Source: Hexactinellida sp. DTS-2022 (Eukaryota > Porifera > Hexactinellida). Taken from it: a DNA stretch of 64,000 nt. The stretch is taken from positions 1,178,001 to 1,242,000 of the forward strand of contig JAPNXP010000012.1 of NCBI GenBank assembly GCA_028753945.1, given 5' to 3'. Positions 42,984-55,563 of this stretch are shown piece by piece. Positions within the stretch are counted from its first letter, which is position 1; each line of letters begins with the position of its first letter. The notes under the pieces are model-generated. The model was given only the letters and a program-made list of their open reading frames with translations. It did no database searches and was not told where the DNA came from. Made by a program: the position numbers and the translations under genes.

Positions 42984-45648
42984 ATGCTACATAGCACCTG
43001 TCCTTCCATGAGGCTGAATGGCACCACTGCAGATGCACCTCGTAGCTTAGAGGATTTAATGAAAAAATGCATTCTCCTGAAACCAAAGCTAGACTCACGC
43101 TACTTCCTTGAATTAGGAGATAATCCATTCCATAAACTATACCGTGGCACTAACCAGAACATTATCCTAACCAAGTATGCACACCAGCCCACCTCACTGA
43201 GCTCTCTCCGCCAGCCTGCCCCCTCAACACAAGCTGGGTTCTCGTCTCAAATGTTCCTGCAGGATAGCATTGAAGAGTGGGGTGGAGTTGTATCAGGGAC
43301 ACAAATAGAAAATCCTCTCCCATCAATGGGACCTCCTTCCAAAGATGCACCTATTTTAACAGGTAAATAGCTTATAGTACAGGAGTACATTTGTTAGAAA
43401 TTTATCTATTTTAATATTTAATATATTAACTGTTACGCTATAGAGTCCCAGTCTCTACGAAATGACAAAATAAACTTATTACTGCTGATAAGCTCTGACA
43501 GCGAACATTCAGACGGAGACTCGGAAGTGGGCTTAGCCTTCACGGAGAGACAGGAGAGTCCACAGCTGACACAGGAGTGTGAGGATGGAGTGAAGGAGAG
43601 TTTGACTCAAGCTTTCATTCGCAACGAGTCATTCTCTAGTATTGAGAAGACACCGCCTTTGCTTATTAGAACAGGTATAGTCATATGCGTAATCAGAGTA
43701 GTTTTTGAGCTCGCCAACACGCGTCTGAATTACCCAATTTGTATTATGTCTATATGGGTATCGTATCTCTCGATTTTCGTGTGCACTGGAATGGTTTTCT
43801 TTCAAATAAAAGTCGCACGCAGCTGGATAAAACCCTGCGCGTAATTTAAATATTTGTATACAGTTTTTGAATTAGATTTATTTTATAGTTTAATCATAAT
43901 TAAAGTACGTACATTTTAATATAATGTGATAAATAAGATACGTAATGATGTTACCACAAGTTTAGACATAATTTAACGCAGGGGGCTACAACCTTTTGAT
44001 CCTGCGGGCCAGATTGAGTCATTTACCGCATTACTCGGGCCAAGCGACTTACTCGTATTTATCATTTGTAGAATGTTAAAATAGGTATTGGTTGTTAGTA
44101 GGCACACTAAAATTCATAAAAATATTTGTATTTCAATTGAATAACCGAATCGCGGTCGATCACTCGTGATGAGGATGTTTATAGAGAGAACCTCTTCCCG
44201 GATAATTTCGCCTCGCGGGCCGAGGGTTGCGATTGTAAGTTGTAACAATCAATAGGATTATTTTCTACATATACAGGAACCTGTCTATAACAGGTACTCA
44301 AGCGATCGATCAAGATTTCAGTTATATACAAGTAGTGGTTCGTGATGCGATGATTTAATGTAGTAACAGTTTATGGATGTATTGAATGGAGTAAGATTAC
44401 GAATATCCTTACCTAATAGCGATTATGACTGAATAAAAATTACAAGGAACTAGATCATATTTCGGACTATGTGCTTTAAGAAACACAGTTTAGACAGATA
44501 CTGGCCGTTTAAGGGCCAGCAGCATCAAGGGACCAAAAAGGGTTGCCGCTTTTGAATTATACACAGGTTCAATATAATGGGGAATCGAAGGAGACTGTTT
44601 TTGGTGTCTGTCATGAAATTTTGACTCAAATATAATGGAAGTTGAGCATTTATATATATTAGATTGTCTGATTTTCGTGAAGGTGTGAAAAAAAAAATCG
44701 AGACTACACAAATTATAAATATATACGTAATATTATAAATAAATATTACTTTTGATAAATATAGTATGCGTATAATTTATTACGAGCCCTTCGGTCTCGG
44801 TCGCTTTGCGACAGATCGGTGCTACGCACCTCAAGTTAACGGCCGCTGTGCGGCCTTACTCCTCACACGTTATGATTTTCAATTTTCATTAATTTGTTTA
44901 CCTATTGTGAAAAACAACAACAACAAATACTCATATTATAAATTATAAATGCGAAATTCGTGTTCAGCATAATTGTTTACCTATAATACCCGTTGAAAGC
45001 TAACTTCTAGGTTGATTTTGAATTTTCATTAATTTGTTTACTTATTTGTGTCAACAACAACAACAAATTTTCATATTATAAATTTATAAAATGCGAAATT
45101 CGTGTTCAGCATACTTGTTTACCTATAATACCCGTTGAAAGCTAACTTCTAGGTTGATTTTGAATTTAATTAATTTGTTTACCTATTTTGTGTAAACAAC
45201 AACAACAAATATTCATATTATAAATTTATAAATGCGAAATTCGTGTTCAGCATAATTGTTTACCTATAATACCCGTTGAAAGCTAACTTCTAGGTTGATT
45301 TTGAATTTCATTAATTTGTTTACCTATTTTGTGTAAACAACAACAACAACTATTCATATTATAAATTTATAAATGCGAAATTCGTGTTCAGCATACTTGC
45401 TTACCTATAATACCCATCAGAAACTAACTTCTAGGTCGATTTTGAATTTCATTAATTTGTTTACCTATTTGTGTCAACAACAACAACAAATATTAATATT
45501 ATAAATTTATAAATGCGAAATTCGTGTTCAGCATACTTGTTTACCTATTATAACATTTGTTTACCAATTTTTACATTTGACAGTTAGTTTATATCTCATA
45601 TATTAATGTGGTCTCTATTCCCCATCATTTTATTACAATCCGGACAAA

Positions 45649-45685
<37 letters not shown>

Positions 45686-48600
45686 CAATCGAGATTTAAT
45701 AATATAGATATAGGAGCCCATCGGTCTAGGTCGCTTTGCGACAGATCGGTGCTACGCACCTCAAGTTAACGTCCGCTATCCGTCCTTACCTATTATAACA
45801 TTTTGAACTTAGTCTCTATCTCAATTATAAATGCGGTTTCTATTCCGCCCATCACTTTAATACAATCCGACAAATACACAAACAAACAAACAAACAAACA
45901 AACAAACAAACAAACAAACACAAAAACACACAACAATCGAGTTTTAATAATATAGATATATTCCTAATTTGATGTCGTTTGGACTTGTGGTTACCCCAGG
46001 ACACCGTTCTTCCAATATCTTATTACTCTTGTATCACAGATGAACAGAATCTCAGTACAAACAAATTGACGGAAAACCAACAAACTCAAGACTCAGACAG
46101 TTTCTTCAATAGCCGGGACACAATACTATTTCAATACACGCAACAGATGCAAATGCAGTCTCAATCAAAATCATCTCCAATTATAATACAAGATGAGACC
46201 CCATTAGTTTCTATGGGCCCATCTAACAGTCTACACTCTAGTGTTATAATAGGTAGATTGTATTGTAATGTTAATTTAAGAAGATGGTATATTCGTATAT
46301 TATATGAATTAGTGGCATACCCAGGGGGGTAAGGTTTCCATAGCCCCTCCCCAGATATGTTATCAAGTGTGCATGCTGTAGAAATAAGATAACATTACTT
46401 TTCACAAATATTTATTTGGAACCTTAAATAACTTCCTGGGTATACTACTGACATGAGTATTTATTGATTGTTGACTAAATAATTAAATTACTTTGTCAAC
46501 ATGATTCATTTCCCCGATACTATATACTTTCTGAAATTTTTATTATTTTTCGTTTAATTTGAACAAACTATCTGTTCTTAATTTAACAATCCCCTAGCAC
46601 TTGTAAAATCCCAGTTTGTATATATAATAAGCAGGCTAGCTGTATTTGTAATATTAAATATTGTGTGTATGTCTGTTTAGAGTCTCCAAACACTGACACA
46701 GACGAGAGCTCCGAGTACGACTACTCCAGCAATGAGTCAGATAGCCCTACACAGGCTACACTATCTTCTCAGCATTCAGTATGCTATAATATAATAGTAT
46801 TCATTGGTTATCTAGTGTAACTATAACATGTAACGCAGATACATATATATCATTTTATCGACTTCTGCTTCTAGGCTGGCAGCAACCTGATCACTGGAGA
46901 GACTGCAACAGACCTACACACAGAGCACAATGCAATTAGTATTGGAAACCGGACTAGTCCTAACTTCAAACCTAAGCGGATTAAATTAATTAAAACATTT
47001 CCAGAAGAAAAAGGGATACTAACACATATAAAACAACATCAACAAAATACTGAGAAATTAATAACCGACGTATTTAAGACGCCCAAGCCAGTACAATACA
47101 AACCATGGACAGTCCAAGAAAAAAAATTGCTCGTTATCGGAGTAAGTAAGTATGGGACACGGTGGAAGAAAATACTCCCAGCTTATAACTTCTCTTCTTC
47201 TCGAACTACGTTTGCAATCCGCAATAAATATCATATCCTCAAGAAAAATGGAGAATATTCTAAATATTTGCGCGAATTTCGCAAGAATGCTGGATACAAG
47301 TCTCATGAACAATCAGAACCGGAAGAATATAATTCTGATAAGGTATAGACCAATTTATTCCTAAAACCAGAGATGACCTGCAATGTTTATTTTATCTAAA
47401 TTATTTAAACACTCAGTCCCCTCCAAGATACCTCAAAACTCTTTATTTAATATTTGAAACCTGTTCCAGCTCTCCCCTAATCTGTAACATCTTCTACATT
47501 GTTTATACATATTATTCAGATAACTAAATCTGTTTAAATTAACATTATAAACAAACGAGTGCTTATTTGAAACTGGGACCAGGGCACAGGTGTGGATGTT
47601 TAGGAATTCTATTATTTACTAGTTAGGAGAAGTATATTAAGGCAGCTTGAATTTGGTTTGAAACTTGTTTTTAGTGTAATTAGTCAATCTCGTCCTGGAA
47701 ATTTAGAGGGTAAGAGGGGGGGGGGGGGGGGGGCAAATCATTGATTTATGTTATTAATAGAAATAAAAAATCGTTAACTTTCACCTCTAGATAGGTCCCC
47801 CAGCTCCTATAATCTAGGCCTCTCGACAATCATTTTTATATCAGTAAATAATAATAAAAATGGGTTGTCCAATTTGCGAGAATTTGGCGTAAAGTAACTT
47901 TTGAAAGGCTTTGTTTACTTATTATCATATATATATATAGGGTGGTAAAGAAGTCACTGACAACTATAGGAGCAGCATTATGGTATTGGCAGTGGCGTAA
48001 CTAGGGTTTCGGAGGCCCCGGTTCAAAAGTATGTGCCGGGGCCCCTGGCCCCATTGGAGTAGTATATTTTAAGGAGGTTCGCGGCATGCATCTGGGTAAA
48101 TTTGGGTTCGGAAATGGCATTTCCCGCATTTTGAAGTACTATATCTGCATATGGAGAATTTTGGAACATTTGCATACTTGCCACCCGTACAGGGATTTGA
48201 ACCATTTCGGCTGTTTTGTACAGGCGTACAGGGATTTTTAATTTACTAATTATGAGTAAAAGAATGCATAAAAATATCTACAGTGATGATAGTATATTGA
48301 TAATTCTGCCATCATTCTGCATTGACCACATAAAGGCACAAGTTGGTTTATATATTTATCAAGCGTACAGTATTCCCTGTACAGTATATAATTAAATGCT
48401 TTTTCCTTTCCAAAGTGTAATGTAAGTGTATAGTAATCCCTGGACGAGCGACCGCAGCGTGCGAGAAAAATTTTTGGGAGGTGTATAGGGGAAAATTGGA
48501 GACCTGTACAGGGATATTACACAAATAGGTTGGCAGGTATGCCTTTTGGGGGGCCCTGGTTCAATGAACTGCCTGAACCGCCTATTGCTACGCTACTGGG

Positions 48601-49436
48601 TATTGGTAAACACAGCTGCTACAGCCTACAGGTGTGGCATAGGTGCTGCTGCCAGTGCCTGCCACCGCCAAACTGTTCGGTACCATTATAATAATATCGT
48701 ATTTGTAACCATTATATTATTTAGCAAGTAGCAACTCTTGCTACACTTCAATAAAGACTGTATAAAATTTTATTAGTATTATGTAATTGTTGTATTTCCC
48801 TTGTTGAGTAGCTTAAAACATAGAGTAAACGCGCGTTTAAAGTACAAAAGATTAATGTCTGTTTATAATAAATATGGTGACGTCACTGCCGCACCAATAA
48901 ATGTTGGCGCGCTACGGGCCTGGAAATGATTTGGAAATTATTTAAAGAATGATTTCTCTGTTCCTTTAATTATTAGCAAGTTCTGTTAGCAACATGTTTG
49001 TGACTTACTATTGCCTACTCGAGTTTATTAACAGTTTTTTAAATTCCAGGTACCGATTGACGAAATACGTTCAGCTATTCCTCGTGAAACAACTACAAAC
49101 AGTAACGCACTTAAAGCTACATCAGATAGGTTGACTAATCCCGCCAATTCGGAAGAAAGAAGACTCCGCAACAAATCTCTACATTCTACGCCCGACTGGG
49201 GCGAGTATAAATGCAGAGCCAGGACTCGGAATAACTGGACTAGGATTGAGCTTAACAAGCTCATAAGAGGTCGTGAGCGGTTTGGGAACGATTGGGATGC
49301 TATTTTGAAGAATTCCAATTTTAATCCACGCAGAAATGTCTCGTCACTGATTAACAAGTACCAAAGTACCTTAAAGAGGTCAGGAGATAGTTTTTACAAT
49401 GATATACAAGACCGATACTTCCTTCCATCTAAATGA
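42984..49436 (+). CDS. Two-Myb/SANT-domain protein, six exons
   Basis: Exons 42984-43362, 43444-43674, 46040-46252, 46681-46778, 46875-47342, 49050-49436. All junctions are GT/AG and phases agree (1,1,1,0,0), giving 592 codons including the stop. The first Met at 42984 is provisional; MRLNG at 43008 or an upstream exon is possible. Residues 1-330 are acidic and Ser/Thr/Gln-rich with no fold I recognise. Exon 5 holds a Myb/SANT domain (KPWTVQEKKLLVIGVSKYGTRWKKI with later RNKYHIL) resembling the telobox type of telomere-repeat-binding proteins. Exon 6 holds a second one (NNWTRIELNKLI...GNDWDAIL...LINKYQSTLKR). A nuclear DNA-binding role is likely; telomere binding is only a suggestion. Introns contain H1 elements and MITEs. 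It has the cleanest non-transposon gene structure in the window. Confidence 0.75.
44783..45708 (-). mobile_element. H1 copy 6
   Basis: Comb with GGCCGCTGTGCGGCC, about five or six satellite units, an AC microsatellite and terminus AATCGAGATTTAATAATATAGA; flanked by A and T. It lies in the large intron of the Myb gene. Confidence 0.85.
45713..45956 (-). mobile_element. H1 copy 7, satellite-free short form
   Basis: A 244-bp copy with comb, 150-bp leader, AAAC microsatellite and terminus, but no 143-bp units. The comb is damaged (GGAGCCCATCGGTCTAGG; GTCCGCTATCCGTCC). It starts only four bases after copy 6, as if inserted at the end of that element or vice versa. Confidence 0.8.
46309..46450. 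mobile_element. Possible small hAT-like MITE
   Basis: AGTGGCATACCCAGG on the left and CCTGGGTATACTACTG on the right form an imperfect inverted repeat. Flanks ATATGAAT and ACATGAGT agree at 6 of 8 bases. It lies in intron 3 of the Myb gene. Confidence 0.5.
47990..48598. mobile_element. hAT-like MITE with 8-bp TSD, in intron of the Myb gene
   Basis: Starts CAGTGGCGTAACTAGGG and ends GCTACGCTACTG, bounded by identical GGTATTGG at 47982-47989 and 48599-48606. Non-coding; it contains GGGGCCC-rich subterminal sequence. Confidence 0.85.
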
Positions 49437-49598
49437 CTACTATTTGGTTTGATTCGTAATTACACTGTGATCATTTGATAAGAATACCATAACTGTATCT
49501 TGTATAGATGGTAGAGCTCTGCGCGGGTCATATGCGCGACCCGCACCCGCTCCGCATCAATTAGTGATTGACCCGCCCCGCCCCGCAAATCCAACAAT

Positions 49599-50772
49599 CA
49601 GGGTTGGGTTCAAGTACAATTTACTTAAGTACTTCTGTAATTAAGTACATTTTTTGTGTACTTGTACTTGTACTTAAGTACTTTCACCATCTTTCCGTTG
49701 TACTTGTACTTAATTACTTTCCTCAATTTTCTAAAGTACTTGCACTTGTACTTGAGTACTTGTTACTCGTGACTTTCTTATCATTAAATATATTTCCAAC
49801 ACACATCATTGATGTTCCTCAAATCCCATCTCAAATAAAGTAGTGTTACTTAATACTTAGTATATTAGGTATTGTGTTCTTGTCAAGGACTCCTGCTAAA
49901 TAAATTAAATAGATTTGGATGATACTATATAAACTATGTATTTAGCAATTTCTACTATAAGTACGAGAGATTTATCATAAGAGCTTGGGAAGTACTTGTA
50001 CTTGTACTTAAGTATTTTCCTAATTTTTTCATTGTACTTGTACTTGTACTTAAGTACTTTAAGTTTACCTGGGCCCGTATTCACTAAGAAGTTAAGTACG
50101 TACTTAAGCACGTACTTAGTACTTAAGTACTAAGTATGTACTTAAGTCGTATTCACTAAGATTGGTATTCACTAAGATTTAAGTGTGTACTTAAGTACAT
50201 ACTTAAGTACAAAACTTAAGTAACCTACTAAGTTGACTTAACTTATAAGAATTTTCTTTTATTGACTCTTTAGACGTTGGTGTTTAATTAGAACATTGTA
50301 TTAGATTTCTAGTAGTACTTGCTTTACTTTAGGGGAAGTTTATGATTCTATTTTCAACATTTATTACAATTGGTTGTTGTTTTCTAAAAGTCTGTTTTTT
50401 CTCAAGCACAAAAATCACAGGAACTTCATTGAGAATATTCTTTTTAAAGTTAAAAGAATACAGCAAGCTATTACAATAGCATTCCATACACTAATATGCT
50501 ATGCTATTAAATATAATTCAATAAATATAATTCAATTTCGTACTTAAGTACATACTTAGTTAAGTATGTACTTAAGTACAACAATATTTCTTAGTGAATA
50601 CGACTTAAGTATGTACTTAACTAAGTACGTACTTAGTACTTAAGTATATACTTAGTACTTAAGTACTAAGTAATCTTAGTGAATACGGGCCCTGTACTTG
50701 TACTTGTATTGTACTTGAATATCTGAAAAGTAGTAGTACTTGTACTTTCAAATGTACTTGAACCCAACCCTG
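49599..50772. mobile_element. Middle hAT-like element of the nest
   Basis: Inverted ends CAGGGTTGGGTTCAAGTACA and TGTACTTGAACCCAACCCTG are exact over 20 bp. Target duplication CCAACAAT is perfect (49591-49598, 50773-50780). The interior repeats TACTTGTACTTAAGTACTT many times. Confidence 0.9.
50071..50692. mobile_element. Inner TIR element of the nest
   Basis: Ends GGGCCCGTATTCACTAAGA and TCTTAGTGAATACGGGCCC are exact inverses. Subterminal regions are packed with TACTTAAGTA palindromes. The flanks lie in TGTACTTG-type repeats of the host element, so I cannot assign a target duplication with confidence. Confidence 0.8.
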
Positions 50773-51281
50773 CCAACAATATAAACAAATGAACCCGCAC
50801 CAACCCGCAATTAACTCACATTAACCCGCGCCCAACCCGCACCAACACTCGATGACCAGTATTATCGCTAGGATTATATAATAGGGTGTAAATACTCGGC
50901 GCACAATGCGGGCACAAAAAATATTTACATCCTTAAGGAATAAAGAAGACGGCAATATGTTTTTGGGGGGGAAATTTGAAGATAGAATTACGAGTTTATT
51001 ATTCGGGATTACGAAATAATTCACCGTACAATTCGTTCCATCGCAAGACTTCTGCCATCTTAAGATTATATTGATCATTAATTTCGTTTAGGAACTATAG
51101 AGGGGTACATTGTTACAATTTGTGGACACTGCGTCCCCAAATTCCTTTGCGAGAACTCTTGCGCAAACCCGCATCAACCCGCAGTAAGAATCTCTGACCC
51201 GCACCCGACCCGCCCCGCAAATATTCTGATCCTTTGACCCGCAACAACCCGCATTTATTACCCGCCCCGCGCAGTGCTCTA

Positions 51282-51928
51282 ATATTAGATACACCCCCTG
51301 AGTCTAGGGAATGTTTATTTATCTCTTCCTACCGTACCACTTTTCAGATGTATTTTTAGAGCTAAACAATCCCTATAAACGATATTATACAAATGAACTG
51401 TATTTTGTAATTCACTATACCTGGCATGGGTCACTAGGAGGCAAGATAGTTTACTATATGAAGCAACTGCCTTTAGGTGATTGAATCTCAAATATGGTAG
51501 ACAACTGTTTATAAAGCGAGACCATTTGAATTGTAAATTAGCATGTCCAGTAGGAATTATGGCTCTGAATTTTTGGCTTTTATCGTATCGATTAATTAAG
51601 CAAGATTCACCTAGCAAAAACGTTGAAGTAGTAAGTTGTTGTCGCCAACAGGGATAATGGATGATTAATTAATTATCAAGTGCTGTTAATTATCCATTAA
51701 ATGTTATTCATAATTCGTGTGATATAATTAGAACAAACAAAGTATTGTGCGCTTGCGGCAGAAAATGATCCCCAGTGCTGCCCTTGACCTCAGCATTAAT
51801 TGTTAGGTTAGAAAGCTTACTTCCTATTTTTACTGTGTGGGAATCACTTTACAACAAACTTCAATAAAACTAAAAACAGCTATTTATCCGCGCCTAACTG
51901 GCTGCCAGATGTCCCTGTTATTGTCTAC
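51282..51928. other. No gene seen
   Basis: A minus-strand open frame at 51315-51617 has no recognisable domain and no splice-linked neighbours; I do not call it. Confidence 0.45.
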
Positions 51929-54365
51929 GTGTTTGTGCTCTTTGTGATGTTACTGCTTCAGCGAGGACTTATCTACCCCGCGCTCCGCCACCGCTCTCTC
52001 AGCCCCCTTACGCCACCTCACTCCCTACTACACTCTCCCGTTCCGACAGATTCATTCCGCCACTGCTTCCACACCCTTCTATACGCTACCCAACCCCGGA
52101 GGAATCCTGAGACACCAGCCCCGCCCTACAGACGGAAGAAGAAACCTATTCCCGTCATCGTTACTGATGTATCTGAGCCAGAGATGCAGCGGTCCGGAAA
52201 TTTCATGGATCGGACCGGACCGTCATGATTTTTTCTGGACGGTCCGGACCGGTCCAGACCGTATGATCAAAATATTGGATCGGTCTGGATCGGTCCAGAC
52301 CGTTATATCCCTTATTTGGACAGTTACAGACCGCATAGTAGAGTGGCTAATTATACCCACTTGTATTTACGTATAAGATGCATATTACTTATGTGCTTGT
52401 AAACAATGGGAAATAACGCATTGGAGCCTGATCGTTTGTCCAATCTAGGATCAGTCCAGATCTATGAACGCTCCAATTTGGACTGGTCCAGACCGCACTT
52501 GAAAATAAGCGGACCGGACCGACCTGAGACCGGTCGGTCCGGTCCGGTCCAGACCGCTGCATCTCTGATCTGAGCGTAAGCTTAATCGTGTTAGTCATTT
52601 TCTTATAGTGAACCTCATAACCTGGTCTGTATACCTGCTACCAACTAGCATCTTCCTACTATCCTGAATTTGAATTCTAGGAGCGTGGTGAATAAATTAG
52701 ATGAAATTACCCACCTCCTTAATTTCCACTTTGTCGATATAGCCGGTGTCACTGGACATGGCTATCCGACACGGTCCCTCCATCCATCACTACAATATAT
52801 GGATACTCCTGTGAGAGAAAGGACAGAGTGGAAAAGAAAGGCGGCGGTGTGCTAGCCTACATTAGAGAAAATATTCTGTATAACAGACTGGGTTATTTGG
52901 AGTGTAATGATGTTGAGTCTCTCTGGGTCTTGGTTAGGGACAAATGTATGCCCCGCCAATTCTCACATATTCTGATTGTCGTTGTTTACGTTCCGCCCAA
53001 TGCATGCGATTATTCCACCATTAATCATATTGTCGCCGGCGTTGATGACACCCTTAGAAAACACCCTCGCGCAGGCGTTATGCTAATCGGCGATTTTAAC
53101 CAACTAACGACACCCACCCTGGGTGTTATCCAGGAGTATTGGGCGCTCCTAAAGGAGCGTAATTTGGATGGATTTTAATCTAGGCGTACAATATCGAAGA
53201 TGCTCCCATAGACTTAATACAAAATGTGCAAACTAGGCGTACAAAATGAAAAATGAACTAGCTCAAACTAAATCTAGGCGCGCAGAAATTTTTGTATGGA
53301 TGAAAGCCTGCACCCACCTGAGGAATTACCCGCTTAGGCAGGTAGTCCGACGGCCAACCCGCGGTAGGGCAGTACTTGACAAGATATTCACTAATATGAG
53401 TACCTTGTATTGTGAGCCAGTTGTACTCGCACCTACGTCTCATTCCGACCATAACACCGTCATCTTAGAACCAGCTTCCTCCTTTAAGTTTGAGAAGGGC
53501 AAAATAATTGCCCTTGTCACGAGGGCGAATAGCCCGCGTGATAAGGAGTCTCTAACATATTCCTATTCTAACTTCGACTGGACTCCAATATACCTTCAAT
53601 CAACTTGCCAGTCGAGGTTCGAATTCTTTCAGAACTCAATGATTTCTCTCATTAGACAACACCTCCCTACCAAACAGGTTAGGCGCCATTCCACCGATAA
53701 GCCTTGACTTACTGATTACTTCCGCTACCTAATCAATTGGCGGCAGTATGCATTTATGTCTGGCAATATAACACTCTTCCGAAGCCTCCGTAATAGAGTG
53801 ATTAGGGCGGCTAAAACCATCAGAGGAACAGTTACTCCGTAACTGTGAAGCATACCAAAGCCATTACGAGATTGCGTAAGACAACCAATGAATTTGCCGC
53901 GATGGCAAATTCATTGTGCGATGGAAAGATGAGTTCACTCGCTGAGGAGATCAACTCGTTTTTCGAATCAGTTTGTAGTGAATTGAATCCTTTTGACATG
54001 GGTACTCTGCCCACCAACTGAAGAGTCCCTCTGACGAATATCATTAACACCGATACAGTTTTAATGCTGCTAAATGCCATCAAAATCAACAAGGCTATAG
54101 GCCCTGATGATATACCTAATTAGGTTCTCAGAGACCATGCCATTAATTTGGCACCTCCTATTTGTACCATATTTAATGCGTCAATCAGAGAGGGGTATGT
54201 TCCAGCACTCTGGAAATGTGCCACCGTTATCCCCATTCCCAAAGTTACCCCCGCTCGTAAGACAGAAGAAGATCTGAGACCTATCTCGCTCACTGCTGTG
54301 TTATCTAAGCAATTAGAGAGCATTGTAGGTGGGTGGATATTTGATATCATGAAAATAGTACTATA
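51929..54365 (+). pseudogene. Dead LINE retrotransposon (CR1/L2-like), 3' truncated
   Basis: A Pro/Arg-rich segment (51929-52170) precedes the coding relic and could be the upstream region or ORF1. From about 52670 an apurinic-endonuclease-like domain is recognisable in pieces (RSVVNKLDEI; IAGVTGHGY; KGGGVLAYIR; VVYVPPN; LIGDFNQL; SHSDHNTVI). Reverse-transcriptase motifs start with INKAIGPDDIPN near 54085 and PLWK/ATVIPIPK-like and LRPISL blocks near 54200-54290. The sequence ends after SIVGGWI, before the catalytic YADD region. Several stops and frameshifts are present. Not functional. Confidence 0.75.
52179..52567. mobile_element. hAT-like MITE with 8-bp TSD inside the LINE
   Basis: Starts CAGAGATGCAGCGGTCCGGA and ends TCCAGACCGCTGCATCTCTG; bounded by ATCTGAGC at 52171-52178 and 52568-52575. 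Subterminal GGACCGGACC repeats. Confidence 0.9.
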
Positions 54366-54535
54366 GTTGGAATAATAATATTGTTAAATGTATTAAAACT
54401 TTATGACATATTGCTCTTTTGATTTCAGATTCGTATTCTACGCATTCGAATTACCCATTGTAGATGCTTTCAAATTGATCACATTTTAGTTCGGGTGAAA
54501 ATCATCATCAAATGGCAACATGTGCCACCTGTTCC
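54366..54535. other. No gene seen
   Basis: Short AT-rich spacer between the LINE relic and the next TIR element. Confidence 0.5.
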
Positions 54536-55132
54536 TGTCACGCCAAAATTGGTCCGGCCGGACCACTTTTGACTGCCAAAACTGGTCCGGGACCAATTTT
54601 GGCCGGCCATAAATTGTCCGGTCGAACTAGCTTTGGTCGCCAAAAATGGTCCGGCCGGACCAGTTTTGGTAGCCAAAGGCGGTCCCCATTGGCCAAAGGT
54701 GGTCCCCGCCGGACCTGTTTTGGCAGCCATTCCAAGACAATAATCATAGAGCTTTTTATCATTCATCAACACAAGAATACATAGAGATGCAAATGTTTTC
54801 ACAATAGTCAATAATACACAATTACAAAGTTGATTCTTTACACCGTAACTCCATATATCACAATTACAAAACCAATTCTTTTCACTATTATTCATGCCTT
54901 CATCTTATTTTTTCCCCTGAACCATAGTAGACAATTAGAAAAAGATACATTTTCAATTTAATAATTGATTGTCCTATACAATTTCGCACTAGTGGGAGGT
55001 TTGTTATAGCAACTTTAGTGCGATCTAGCAAAAAGTTAGGCCGGACCTATTTTAGCAAGCTAGGACCATTTATGGCAGGCCAAAATTGGTCCGACCGGAC
55101 CAGTTTTGGCCCGGACCAATTTTTTCGTGACA
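54536..55132. mobile_element. Diverged TGTCACG-ended palindrome-rich element
   Basis: Starts TGTCACGCCAAAATTGGTCC and ends GGACCAATTTTTTCGTGACA. Both sides are filled with TGGTCCGGCCGGACCA-type palindromes separated by AGTTTTGG spacers. It is related to the elements at 14603 and 33331. Open frames on both strands result from the palindromes. Confidence 0.7.
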
Positions 55133-55392
55133 TTCCCATCTCTCCCATAGTGGCAATTTGGGAAAAGTGGTGCATAGTGGCACAGGATGATCATTTTTAA
55201 CCAACTCAAAAAGGGAATGAATTGAAAGCTTCTACAATTGATAATCCGAATGCACAGAATATGAATTTGTAATCGAAATAGTAATATCTCATGTAATTTG
55301 AATACACTATCTTCCATTGTTCAACCTCCTATAGTACTATTTTCAATAGGAAAATGTTGGGTGGTCGAATACTTTTGTCCGGGTAGTGTATA

Positions 55393-55561
55393 CAGTAGAG
55401 CCTCTGAACAACGGACACCTTGGGACCGGAACCGTTGTCCGTTATTTAGAGGTTGCTTTTCTATTAGACATATGCTAAATAAATAAATCCGTGCCACGAG
55501 GGTTGTCCGTTATTTAGAGGTTGTCCGCTATTTGGAGTGTCCGTTATGGGAGGCTCCACTG
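55393..55561. mobile_element. Tc1/pogo-like MITE, copy 1
   Basis: Ends CAGTAGAGCCTCTGAACAACGG and GGAGGCTCCACTG with TA on both sides; CCGTTATTTAGAGG direct repeats inside. A near-identical copy is at 56414-56599. Confidence 0.85.
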
Positions 55562-55563
55562 TA

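Larger units (their letters stand above)
43675..46039. other. Large intron 2 of the Myb gene
   Basis: Holds two adjacent H1 elements (44783-45708, 45713-45956). It also has a GC-rich segment at 43980-44235 (CAGGGGGCTACAACC ... GGGTTGCGATTGTA) that looks like another hAT-type MITE. I selected the acceptor before 46040 because a nearer CAG at 45999 would introduce an in-frame stop. Confidence 0.6.
49512..51281. mobile_element. Outer hAT-like element of a three-level nest
   Basis: TAGAGCTCTGCGCGGGTC at the left is mirrored by CCCGCGCAGTGCTCTA at the right. Both ends are followed by GACCCGC/CCCGCAC repeats. It encloses the next two elements. Open frames inside are palindrome artefacts. Confidence 0.65.

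Noticed and set aside
45991-46000. CAG acceptor at 45999 for exon 3 of the Myb gene
   Set aside because: With the phase of exon 2 it gives a stop within 15 codons; the acceptor before 46040 keeps the frame.
49568-50111. Leu/Tyr/Lys-rich open frames
   Set aside because: Translations of the TACTTGTACTTAAG repeats inside a non-coding hAT element.
51315-51617. 100-codon minus-strand open frame
   Set aside because: No recognisable domain or repeat in other copies; not supported as a gene.
54479-54895. Gly/Pro-rich open frames on both strands
   Set aside because: Generated by the GGTCCGGCCGGACC palindromes of the TGTCACG-ended element.
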